Counted from the first letter of the stretch, positions 6,932 through 13,911 are shown. The stretch: DNA of 14,335 nt from Acidobacteriota bacterium (GCA_012963185.1 DTWD01000254.1:1-14335); one strand, 5' to 3'. Notes: generated by a model from the sequence alone, not told the origin. Numbers and translations are program-made.

Positions 6932-8614
6932 TCATTCGGCTGGCAGTGCAAAAACAAAAAGTCCATTACCTGCGTTTGGCCGACGCTTTTCAGGGGTTAG
7001 CTCGCGCGGCATCGACACCCAACTTCCTCCACCGATCCCAGTCCCAATCGCTACGTACTGGCGTCCGTCAACCTCGTATGTCACCGGAAACCCTTGAACA
7101 GACGTGGGCAACCGCGTCTTCCATAATTGCTCACCCGTAGACACGTCGTAGGCATACGCATCACGGTCATAAGTCCCTACAAACGCTAAGCCACCGGCGG
7201 TTGTGAGTGCTGCCGAAATGTACGGGGTACGCTGACGATGCGACCAGAGAATCTCGCCACTCACATGCATAGCGACAAATTCTCCCATATTGCCGTCACT
7301 ATCCGGGTGAAGGAAATTCTTGCGGCCAACCATCCCGTTGCCACCGCCACCTTCTCGCCACTCCACATCGCTGTAGACAGTGCGCTGACAGTTCAACGTT
7401 AGTGGAATATAGAATGCTTCCGTTTCTGGGCTATAAGACATCGCACGCCAACTTTTAACTCCGGAATGACTCGGACAAAATTCCAATTCTTCATCCAACT
7501 CCGGAATCATGTTTGGACGAAACGACAACTGTCCGGTTGTGGAATCGATATCTACGATATTTTGATAGCCAAGATCCGTCGCGTTAATAAACTCGCCGGT
7601 CTGTCGATCGAGTTGCCACAATATACCGAGCTTCCCCATCGTAAAAACCGAGGGACGACCGTCAACATCGACCAGAATGCGCTCGAACACTTCATCCATA
7701 TCATGTGATTCGCCCGGGTGATGTTGATAAAACCAGCGCATCTCGCCCGTATCCGGATCCAGGGCGAGTGTCGAGCTCGTGTACAACGCGTCACCATCCG
7801 TACGCCGGCTCACTTGAGCCCATGGTTTCGCCTGCGCAACCCCCCAAAATGTCAGCCCAAGATCGGAGTCATACGTGCCAGTAATCCACGCGTCCCCGCC
7901 ACCGCGAAACAGCATCGGCAAATCACCCCACGTATCTCCGCCTGCCTCGCCGGGGCGAGCCACTGTTGACGTGCGCCATAATTCACGGCCCGTATTAGCG
8001 TCGTGCGCGGTAATAAAACATCCGTCATCCCAAAACCGCATGCATCCGGCCATGCCAGAAATCACTTTCCCATCTGCCACAAGAGAACCACCGGTATAGT
8101 GAAATCCCTTGTCCGGGTCAGCAACATCTGCCTCCCACACCACTTCCCCTGTACGCGCGTCGAGCGCGACAATATTCGCGTCAGCGGTGTTCAAAATGAT
8201 CTTGTCGTCGTAAATTGAGATGTTCCGATTTGGTCGTCCTCGACCCCGAGCGGTTGGAAATTGTCGTCGGTACTCCCAGAGAAGGTCCCCAGTTGCAGCA
8301 TCAAGGGCCTGAATCAGATTCCCGGGATTGGCAAGGTACATTACTCCTTCATGAACGATCGGAGTCGTCTGTTGCGACCCAGCCTCCATAGCCCACGACC
8401 ATTCAAGCCGAAGGTCGTCAACATTATCCCGAGTAATCTGATCAAGTGGGCTATAACCCCACCCATCTCTCGTACGCCTCCAGTTCAACCAACTTTCTGG
8501 TGGTGGGTTGTCCAGCATCGCATCCGTCACCGCTTCGAACGACGGTACTTGGGCGAAGGCTGGCACTATCGCACTAACAAAGACGAATACTGCACCAATC
8601 ATGAACCGAAGCAT
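6932..8614 (-). CDS. Exported PQQ alcohol-dehydrogenase-like propeller with altered metal-site residues
   Basis: A 560-residue protein with a Sec signal peptide (MLRFMIGAVF... ending PAFAQ) and the WNWRR-like opening WLNWRRTRDGWGYSPLDQI. Propeller W-motifs such as ALDAATGDLLWEYRR recur. GGDTW at 225-229, a YWGTGNP-like segment at about 256-265 and HDMDE at 304-308 place it near the quinoprotein alcohol dehydrogenases (MxaF/XoxF/ExaA superfamily). Oddities: the usual TGNP Asn appears as Gln261 (GVAQAKPW), the Glu in the GAEFGVRG-type loop appears as Met192, and no vicinal Cys pair is present; Cys191 and Cys199 sit in that loop instead. The D-x-D at 305/307 keeps the catalytic Asp position. It may be a divergent dehydrogenase or one that has lost metal binding. 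It lies 94 bases upstream of the second PQQ gene and 37 bases after the NHL propeller gene. The substrate is unknown. Confidence 0.8.
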   Translation of the reverse strand: MLRFMIGAVFVFVSAIVPAFAQVPSFEAVTDAMLDNPPPESWLNWRRTRDGWGYSPLDQITRDNVDDLRLEWSWAMEAGSQQTTPIVHEGVMYLANPGNLIQALDAATGDLLWEYRRQFPTARGRGRPNRNISIYDDKIILNTADANIVALDARTGEVVWEADVADPDKGFHYTGGSLVADGKVISGMAGCMRFWDDGCFITAHDANTGRELWRTSTVARPGEAGGDTWGDLPMLFRGGGDAWITGTYDSDLGLTFWGVAQAKPWAQVSRRTDGDALYTSSTLALDPDTGEMRWFYQHHPGESHDMDEVFERILVDVDGRPSVFTMGKLGILWQLDRQTGEFINATDLGYQNIVDIDSTTGQLSFRPNMIPELDEELEFCPSHSGVKSWRAMSYSPETEAFYIPLTLNCQRTVYSDVEWREGGGGNGMVGRKNFLHPDSDGNMGEFVAMHVSGEILWSHRQRTPYISAALTTAGGLAFVGTYDRDAYAYDVSTGEQLWKTRLPTSVQGFPVTYEVDGRQYVAIGTGIGGGSWVSMPRELTPEKRRPNAGNGLFVFALPAE

Positions 8615-8620
8615 CGATTT

Positions 8621-8626
8621 CCCTCC
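8621..8626 (-). promoter_or_regulatory. Ribosome binding site that sets the start at 8614
   Basis: GGAGGG on the minus strand with a 6-base spacer (AAATCG) before ATG at 8614-8612. An in-frame ATG at 8638 would put this site inside the gene and would add eight polar residues ahead of the signal peptide, so 8614 is preferred. Confidence 0.65.
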
Positions 8627-8651
8627 CTCTGTATCCATCTGGACCGTTCAC

Positions 8652-9821
8652 TCACTGCTCCCGCCGGACGTATTTTTTAATACCCTTGGGCCCCACTTCA
8701 GCACCATAGATGTTGCCCGCCGCGTCTACGGCCACACCCTCTGAAAAACTAGTCCCTCGAAGCGGGCCATCGTTGGGATCTGCTGGGTCTGGAATGAAAT
8801 ACATCACTTCGCCAGTACGGGCACTCCCAACTCGCATGCCTCGCTTCCATTCACCATTTCCACGTCGATGATTTGACTCGGAGTCGGTCCCGTACAACAT
8901 ATCGTTATCATCGATGAAAATACCGCTGAGGCGAGAAAACTGATGCCATTCCTCAAGGAAGTTTCCTTCTTGGTCAAAGATCTGAATGCGATTGTTACTC
9001 CGATCGGCGACAAATAGCCGACCTTGAGAATCAAAAGCCAATCCATGAGGGACACCGAACTGACCGGGCTGGGTGCCAGGTTCACCCCACGCCTTAATGA
9101 AATTCCCCGCCGCGTCAAATTTTACGATGCGTGCATTCGATTCTCCGCCATGGCCATCACCCACGTAAATACTGCCATCAGGTCCTACCACCACGTCTGA
9201 CGGTTGATTAAAGTGTGACCCATCGGCACCAGCAACACCAGCAGTACCCAGTGACAGCAACAGGTCACCATTTGGGCTGAATTTATGGACTTGATGTCCT
9301 TTTCCTCCTCCGCCTCGGGCATCCGTCACCCACACAGAACCGTCATCGTGAACGTAAAACCCATGGGGCCAGTTCATCGTCCCTGCCCCAAAACTGGCAA
9401 CAAGATGCCCGGATTCATCAAATTTCAAAATTGGATCAAGGGTCGATCCTTCACAGGCGTTGGCTTCGCAACGATCGGCAATCCATATGTGTTGTCCGTC
9501 AGGATCAATGTCGACCGCACTGGTGGCCCCCCACGTCCTCGCCCCCGGCATCTTTGCCCAACCTACGACCGTGGTGTACGGATTCGGAAGATCGTTTGTT
9601 GGGCCGGTCTGCGAACCTCCCGTCGTTGCTGACGCGGCGGCCAGAGCGGAAGGGTCGGTCCCCTCCGGCGCACGATTCGGCGTCTCGACAGGTTCTGTGT
9701 TGACCGCGGTCTCAGTCTCAGAGGATTGCGGAACGGCTGGCTGCAAGTTTCGAACACAAGACCAACTCAATGCGCCCATTACGATCAGTCCAGTCAGCAA
9801 CGTGTTTCTCGCGTACCACAT
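8652..9821 (-). CDS. Exported six-bladed NHL propeller, PAL-like (peptidyl-hydroxyglycine lyase fold)
   Basis: A 389-residue protein. Residues 1-22 are a hydrophobic export signal ending SWSC; Cys22 could be lipidated although the lipobox is atypical. A Pro/Thr/Glu/Ala-rich linker runs to about residue 80. Then come NHL repeats with strong resemblance to the lyase half (PAL) of peptidylglycine amidating monooxygenase: WPHGFYVHDDGSVWVTD (His153), HFNQPSDVVV, VPHGLAF (His259), ADRSNNRIQIF (Arg274) and an upstream Arg117. Two of the three zinc His positions are kept. The third appears as Glu361 and the catalytic Tyr position as His224. It may be a lyase-like enzyme with another substrate or a binding propeller. 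AAGGAG 7 bases before the ATG is a good ribosome binding site. It is the second gene of the long minus-strand run. Confidence 0.8.
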   Translation of the reverse strand: MWYARNTLLTGLIVMGALSWSCVRNLQPAVPQSSETETAVNTEPVETPNRAPEGTDPSALAAASATTGGSQTGPTNDLPNPYTTVVGWAKMPGARTWGATSAVDIDPDGQHIWIADRCEANACEGSTLDPILKFDESGHLVASFGAGTMNWPHGFYVHDDGSVWVTDARGGGGKGHQVHKFSPNGDLLLSLGTAGVAGADGSHFNQPSDVVVGPDGSIYVGDGHGGESNARIVKFDAAGNFIKAWGEPGTQPGQFGVPHGLAFDSQGRLFVADRSNNRIQIFDQEGNFLEEWHQFSRLSGIFIDDNDMLYGTDSESNHRRGNGEWKRGMRVGSARTGEVMYFIPDPADPNDGPLRGTSFSEGVAVDAAGNIYGAEVGPKGIKKYVRREQ

Positions 9822-9861
9822 TCAGTTTCTCCTTCGTGTACGTATCATCAATGTTCTGCTT

Positions 9862-10422
9862 TCATGTGTAAATAATGAATTCCAATAAATTGCCGTCCGG
9901 GTCACGAATATAGCGACTCGTGCCCGTATCAACACCAAGACTGCGACCGCCTTGGCGTGGTGCCGGACCTTCAATAACCACCGCACCAATTTCCTCAAGC
10001 CACTGCTCTAGTTCACGGTCACTGCCACCCCAGACAAAACAAAAATCGCCACACGGCGGTATTGCTTCTGATGCTCGGAGTGCGAAGTCACCACTTTCCC
10101 ATAGCTCAGGGCGGTGAAAATTGATCTTGCTATCACCAAAATGAACCGAGCAGATCCGATCACCCTCGTTCACATGGAATCCGAGTGCCTTATAAAACGC
10201 TACCATTTCGGTCGTATTTCGCATTGGCACCGCCACATGATCAAATCGAACCAAGTGCGCAGAAACCTGATTCTGAGCGACACCCACGTTGTTCGATATA
10301 CCGGCCATCGCTACACCTCCGACAACAGTCGTTTTTAAAAAACGACGCCGCGACAAACCACCCCTTCGCCGCCGATGTGTCTGCTGTTCTGGCACAAGTC
10401 CCCCCCCCCCGTCTCTTGCCAA
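9862..10422 (-). CDS. Tat-exported VOC (glyoxalase-like) protein, start uncertain at a G tract
   Basis: As read, a TTG start at 10422 gives 186 residues. Residues 24-30, SRRRFLK, followed by a hydrophobic stretch and VGVAQ, form a twin-arginine signal, so the protein is exported folded. Residues about 56-186 form one VOC module: FDHVAV (His62), AFYKALGF, INFHRPELW, an IEGPAPRQGGRSLG segment and RDPDGNLLEFI with Glu181. His62, His103 and Glu181 could hold a metal. VOC enzymes include glyoxalases, dioxygenases and epimerases; which one cannot be told. The N-terminus contains an 11-G tract. ATG codons at 10436 and 10429 are out of frame with 11 G but would be in frame with 12 (or 9) and 10 G respectively. 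A GTG at 10395 just after the tract is another possible start. It is the first gene of the long run. Confidence 0.8.
   Translation of the reverse strand: MARDGGGGLVPEQQTHRRRRGGLSRRRFLKTTVVGGVAMAGISNNVGVAQNQVSAHLVRFDHVAVPMRNTTEMVAFYKALGFHVNEGDRICSVHFGDSKINFHRPELWESGDFALRASEAIPPCGDFCFVWGGSDRELEQWLEEIGAVVIEGPAPRQGGRSLGVDTGTSRYIRDPDGNLLEFIIYT
10400..10410 (-). repeat. Homopolymer tract of 11 G (coding strand) at the 5' end of the VOC gene
   Basis: Eleven consecutive C on the plus strand, hence G on the coding strand, in codons 4-8 of the VOC reading frame. It is the only long homopolymer I noticed in the window. Its length decides which of three upstream start codons is in frame with the Tat signal. 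Confidence 0.9.
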
Positions 10423-10489
10423 CTATCATCGCTCATCAGCAGGTTCGTTGTGAATCAAACTTAACAGTTACGGAAATACCAAGGCAGAC

Positions 10490-10495
10490 TATGAT
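10490..10495 (+). promoter_or_regulatory. Candidate -10 element of a leaderless promoter
   Basis: TATGAT ends 6 bases before the ATG at 10502, so transcription would start at about the A of the start codon. No Shine-Dalgarno is visible in the expected place, which supports a leaderless message. A TTAACA at 10461-10466 is too distant (23 bases) to be a normal -35. The same 65-base stretch must also hold the promoter of the divergent seven-gene run, for which I see no clear match. Confidence 0.35.
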
Positions 10496-10501
10496 TTCTT
10501 C

Positions 10502-11806
10502 ATGCGCTCGGCCGTAATGACCGTGGTCTTACCTTTACTGTGTTTCATAGCCACCTCGGTTGGCACGCAAGCACAGGAGACCACCGCATGGTCTCAGTGG
10601 GGAGGCCCACATCGAAACTTCATTACGGATGTCACAGGCCTAGCGGATAGCTGGCCCGATGGTGGACCACCTGTTCTATGGAGTCGCACTCTCGGAACTG
10701 GTCATTCAACGATCATCTCCGGAAATGATCGCCTCTTTACGATGTACCGCGTCGGTAACGGTCAGGGCCGCGAAGGCCCCTGGGAATCCGAGGAAACCGT
10801 TATCGCTTTAGACGCACGGACCGGCGAAACGCTCTGGGAACATACGTATCCGTCAAAGCTTGAAGACACGAGCTTCGGATCCGGCCCTCACGGGACGCCA
10901 TTGCTCGTGGAAGATCGCGTCTTCACCGGTGGGACCAATAAACAGCTACACGCATTCGATGCTGACACTGGTGATGTGCTCTGGTCACACAATCTCGTAA
11001 CCGACTTTAATGCACCACCACTCCTGATCCGCCCCCGTGTTAAATCCGGATATGGTTGTAGTCCACTCGCATACAAAGACACAGTGATCTGCTCGGTTGG
11101 CGGACCAGGGCAATCGGTCATGGCATTCCGGCAAACGGACGGGAGCGTCGTCTGGGCCGGCGGAGATTTTCTCGTGTCTGAAGCACCACCGGTGCTTATC
11201 GATGTTAGCGGCCAAATTCAGTTAGTCGTATTTGGTGGCGGAACGGTCAACGGCATGGATCCAGACAACGGACTCGTGCTCTGGACACATCCACATGACC
11301 CTGGAAACGACTTTAATTTCATGGTTCCACTATGGGGCGAAGACAACATTCTCTTCGTGTCCTCCGGTTACAAAACCGGTAGTCGTGCGCTCCGCCTGAC
11401 GCGCGAGAGCGCCCATACAACCGTTGAGGAACTGTGGCTCGATCCACAACTCCAATTTATGTTCTTGAATCCATTACGAATCGGAAACTATATCTACGGA
11501 ACCGATGGTACATTTGGCCCATCCTTCGTAACCGGAGTTGACATCCATACGGGTGAAACCTTGTGGCGAGAACGGGGATTTGCCAGAGGAAGCATGCTCT
11601 ACGCGGACGGAAAAGTCATTCTGATGGACGAAGATGGGGATTTGGCTTTGACGCGTATGACACCGGACGGGATGACCATCCTTGGACGTACCACTATTTT
11701 CCAGTCAACTTCTTGGTCTGCCCCAACACTAGTCGGTACAAAGCTGTACGTACGTGACCGTGAAAAAATCATGGCTATAGATCTTGGAGTTCTTCCGACG
11801 AACTAG
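10502..11806 (+). CDS. Secreted BamB-like PQQ-repeat beta-propeller protein
   Basis: A 434-residue protein with a signal peptide ending GTQAQ (residue 25). The mature part opens with WSQWGGPHRNFITDVTG, typical of PQQ-repeat (PQQ_2, BamB-like) propellers in environmental bacteria. At least five blades show the A-x-D-x-x-TG-x-x-LW motif: VIALDARTGETLW, LHAFDADTGDVLW, VMAFRQTDGSVVW, VNGMDPDNGLVLW and VTGVDIHTGETLW. It lacks the HHDLWD, GDTW and D-x-D features of true quinoprotein dehydrogenases, so a binding or scaffold role in the periplasm is more likely than catalysis. It is divergent from the seven-gene run and convergent with the VOC/DUF3471 run. The gene is probably monocistronic, with a hairpin just after its stop codon. 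An in-frame ATG at 10517 is a less likely start. Confidence 0.8.
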   Translation: MRSAVMTVVLPLLCFIATSVGTQAQETTAWSQWGGPHRNFITDVTGLADSWPDGGPPVLWSRTLGTGHSTIISGNDRLFTMYRVGNGQGREGPWESEETVIALDARTGETLWEHTYPSKLEDTSFGSGPHGTPLLVEDRVFTGGTNKQLHAFDADTGDVLWSHNLVTDFNAPPLLIRPRVKSGYGCSPLAYKDTVICSVGGPGQSVMAFRQTDGSVVWAGGDFLVSEAPPVLIDVSGQIQLVVFGGGTVNGMDPDNGLVLWTHPHDPGNDFNFMVPLWGEDNILFVSSGYKTGSRALRLTRESAHTTVEELWLDPQLQFMFLNPLRIGNYIYGTDGTFGPSFVTGVDIHTGETLWRERGFARGSMLYADGKVILMDEDGDLALTRMTPDGMTILGRTTIFQSTSWSAPTLVGTKLYVRDREKIMAIDLGVLPTN

Positions 11807-11807
11807 C

Positions 11808-11827
11808 GGTGTTTCCGGTAAAACACC
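11808..11827. terminator. Stem-loop filling the convergent gap, possible bidirectional terminator
   Basis: GGTGTTT (11808-11814) pairs perfectly with AAACACC (11821-11827) around a 6-base loop. The hairpin occupies almost the whole 21-base gap between the TAG of the BamB-like gene and the TGA of the VOC gene. There is no T-run following it on either strand, so it may stabilise 3' ends or aid Rho-dependent termination and not act as a classical intrinsic terminator. Confidence 0.45.
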
Positions 11828-12334
11828 TCACCCTTGGTAGCCGTTGTCGCCTAATTGAACAAGCGTACCATCGGGATCGGTAAAGTACAACTGGTCACCA
11901 CCTGACGTACGTGCTGCAGGATTCCGACTAACACGTGCCTCGTAACCAACTTCATCAAATTGTTCTTTAACCCGGTCGGCATCGAAGTCGTCAACACCAA
12001 TGCAGAAGTGATGCACACGGCCGGGCTGAGGAATGTTGTAGACACCCAGAAACCCATCAGACAGTCCCATATTAATACCGCCATTCGGTGGTCGACTAAC
12101 TACTTCGAGTCCTAGCAACGACTGATAAAAATTCGCCGAGGCCTCAACATCAGAAACAGCAAGCGACACATGATTAATAGTACGGCCTTGGGCTACCTGA
12201 CCAACAGCAGTTTGCGCTGTCGTTGATTTCGCCGAAGTGACAGCAACAATTGCCGCGAGTGACGTGACGAGTTGTCGACGCGTCAGTTTGCGTGCTTCAA
12301 ATTGTTCAACAAGGCTTTCAATTTCCTGAGTCAT
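11828..12334 (-). CDS. Tat-exported VOC (glyoxalase-like) protein
   Basis: A 168-residue protein. A polar N-terminus (MTQEIESLVEQFEARK) precedes LTRRQLVTSLAA, a twin-arginine-type signal at 17-28, with likely cleavage near TTAQ (residue 41). One VOC module follows: INHVSLAV (His55), ANFYQSLLGLEVV, VHHFCIGV (His108/His109) and FTDPDGTLVQL. The last position, usually Glu in metal-dependent glyoxalases, is Gln160. A His-His-Gln site could still bind metal weakly, or the protein may bind a ligand without metal. CTCCC at 12341-12345 gives a GGGAG ribosome binding site 6 bases before the ATG. It is the last gene of a three-gene run, 18 bases after the double-DUF3471 gene. The function is unknown beyond the fold. 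Confidence 0.8.
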   Translation of the reverse strand: MTQEIESLVEQFEARKLTRRQLVTSLAAIVAVTSAKSTTAQTAVGQVAQGRTINHVSLAVSDVEASANFYQSLLGLEVVSRPPNGGINMGLSDGFLGVYNIPQPGRVHHFCIGVDDFDADRVKEQFDEVGYEARVSRNPAARTSGGDQLYFTDPDGTLVQLGDNGYQG

Positions 12335-12352
12335 TGCTGTCTCCCTTCGCCG

Positions 12353-13042
12353 CTAATCGAGGCGACGCATCTCTAAATCGACCCCGCCCTGATGCAAGAT
12401 GAGCGCCTCTACCAGGTTATTACCGAGTCGGAACGAAATTCGCGCATTCATATCGCGATAAAAAAACTCCGTTTCTGATTCGGCAAAAATTTCGACGCCT
12501 TGTTGATCAGTCATTCGGGCTAATAACTGGTCACCATCCCTACTAATGCTGATGCCAAAACCGGGTTGTTCTTCGTATTCGCCAACGTAACGAGCCAATA
12601 CGTCATCCGCCAGCGCCATAGCCGGACGCGTCTCCGGGTCAAGACCGACTTCACTGGTGACTTTGTTCGCACGTCGACCAAAGCCCTGTTGCTCAAAGAC
12701 CAAATGATCGACCTCTCGGGTATCTTCGCGAATCCCGAACATGATACGAAGTCCAGATTCAACCTCAATGAATTCAGTTTCTGAAGCAGGTACAAGCAAC
12801 CGGATTCCACGCCCAGGCGCACGCACATAGATCCGATCACTGTCGACCAGAATCGTCAGTACATATGTCGGCGACAATTCGTATTGGCCAACGTAGCGAC
12901 CAAGGAGCAGCGGGTCGACATGGATAGGACCTTGAGCATGCCCCGAACCCGGAATCCACAGTGCCAACAGGACCAGAACCAAGCATAGCGAGCCCTGCCT
13001 AAACATCTTCCTAGTGGTCGGTCGCTCGTGCGGTTTCAACAT
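12353..13042 (-). CDS. Secreted protein with two tandem DUF3471-like domains
   Basis: A 229-residue protein from ATG at 13042; a TTG two codons upstream is also open. A signal peptide with a long basic n-region ends at GSGHAQ (about residue 37). Two homologous halves follow, about 47-128 and 149-229. Both begin RYVGxYE and contain an ETEF motif (SETEFIEVESGLRIMF and SETEFFYRDMNARISF). Each ends with a V-x-x-L-x-x-x-Q-x-G segment (VDHLVFEQQGFGRR and VEALILHQGGVDLE). This matches DUF3471, usually seen as a C-terminal add-on of beta-lactamase-like or peptidase proteins. Here it stands alone and doubled, with no catalytic domain, so a ligand-binding or regulatory role for another exported enzyme is plausible (inference). 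It sits between two VOC genes, 11 and 18 bases away. Confidence 0.75.
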   Translation of the reverse strand: MLKPHERPTTRKMFRQGSLCLVLVLLALWIPGSGHAQGPIHVDPLLLGRYVGQYELSPTYVLTILVDSDRIYVRAPGRGIRLLVPASETEFIEVESGLRIMFGIREDTREVDHLVFEQQGFGRRANKVTSEVGLDPETRPAMALADDVLARYVGEYEEQPGFGISISRDGDQLLARMTDQQGVEIFAESETEFFYRDMNARISFRLGNNLVEALILHQGGVDLEMRRLD

Positions 13043-13053
13043 TTGCAAACTAC

Positions 13054-13905
13054 CTAGTACTTATCCAGACCCTCGGTCAGTTCGATATACGTACCAAAGG
13101 GATCAGTGAAAAAAGCAATGGCGATGCCAAGCTGGTCCAATTCTCGGTACGGAACATCAAACTCCACACCAGCAGATTCAAGCTGCCGACAGAAGGCTTC
13201 CAGATTCTCGATTTCAAAACCGATATGGTCGAGACTTCTGCCTTCAGTCCCTGCAAGCGATGCTGGATTCCCTGAATAGGTCAGGTTGACACCTGGTAAA
13301 TCTGCCGCCTGAAAAGACCCACGCGTACCTGGAATCGCGCCGAATGTATCGACGTACCACGCTTTCATTGCATCAACATTATTTGTATCGAAATGAATGT
13401 GATGGAGAGCGATCGCTTCCTCCTGGTCACGGTCCTCAACTAGTTCAACTTTTACGTTATCGGGTGCCATAACGAACGCAATATAAGTATCTTGATTGTC
13501 TATGTACGCCATGTCGTCGATCACGGCCATCCCAGGTGGCAGTTCTTGCCGCGTGACAACAGGGAAACCTGCCGCACGCACCTTGCCGAGAGCAGCACGA
13601 ACACTTGGCACACGGAAACCGATGTGATTGACCGCAGATCCTTTTGTACCACCAGTCGGCTCACGCTCCCGAACAAAAACATGAACGTTCGGAAACTTGT
13701 ACATCTCAGACTGACCGAAGGCAGTCGGGATCCCCCCCAGCGTATTCGCCCAAAATCGTTTGTGTGCAGACAGATCAGTGCCATTCACATGATGGTGCCC
13801 GTAGACAATTGGGCCATCACTTGCCGCATGTAACTGCGCCCACCCCACTGACGCGGTCCCGACAAAGAACGTTGTTGCAACAAAAAGAACCGTCGTCAGT
13901 TTCAT
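13054..13905 (-). CDS. Secreted two-module VOC protein (extradiol-dioxygenase/glyoxalase fold)
   Basis: A 283-residue protein with signal peptide MKLTTVLFVATTFFVGTASVGWAQ. The mature part carries two VOC modules, about 33-158 and 165-283. Module 1 has YGHHHVNG (His37-39), VNHIGFRV (His94) and VKVELVED (Glu154). Module 2 has LHHIHFDT (His168/169/171), LDHIGFEI (His227) and GTYIELTEG (Glu275). Both modules thus keep a His/His/Glu set that could form the metal site of glyoxalase I or type I extradiol dioxygenases. Two such modules in one chain often make one active site at their interface. The substrate is unknown and a periplasmic site of action is unusual for those enzymes. It is the first gene of a three-gene minus-strand run. 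An upstream TTG (13923) is open but would swallow the ribosome binding site. Confidence 0.8.
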   Translation of the reverse strand: MKLTTVLFVATTFFVGTASVGWAQLHAASDGPIVYGHHHVNGTDLSAHKRFWANTLGGIPTAFGQSEMYKFPNVHVFVREREPTGGTKGSAVNHIGFRVPSVRAALGKVRAAGFPVVTRQELPPGMAVIDDMAYIDNQDTYIAFVMAPDNVKVELVEDRDQEEAIALHHIHFDTNNVDAMKAWYVDTFGAIPGTRGSFQAADLPGVNLTYSGNPASLAGTEGRSLDHIGFEIENLEAFCRQLESAGVEFDVPYRELDQLGIAIAFFTDPFGTYIELTEGLDKY

Positions 13906-13911
13906 CGTCTT

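Noticed and set aside
6932..8614. Methanol or lanthanide-dependent methanol dehydrogenase (MxaF or XoxF)
   Set aside because: The vicinal Cys pair and the Glu and Asn metal ligands are not found, and no dedicated cytochrome cL or XoxJ gene is adjacent. The D-x-D alone is not enough to name it.
10241..10429. A separate 62-residue minus-strand gene starting at the ATG at 10429
   Set aside because: It is simply the alternative frame through the G tract and the VOC coding region; it has no domain. Its start is better explained as an alternative start of the VOC gene.
10502..11806. Third PQQ-dependent dehydrogenase, or BamB itself
   Set aside because: Only structural PQQ-type repeat motifs are present, without active-site motifs. 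The context is not that of BamB (no der/EngA or histidyl-tRNA synthetase neighbours).
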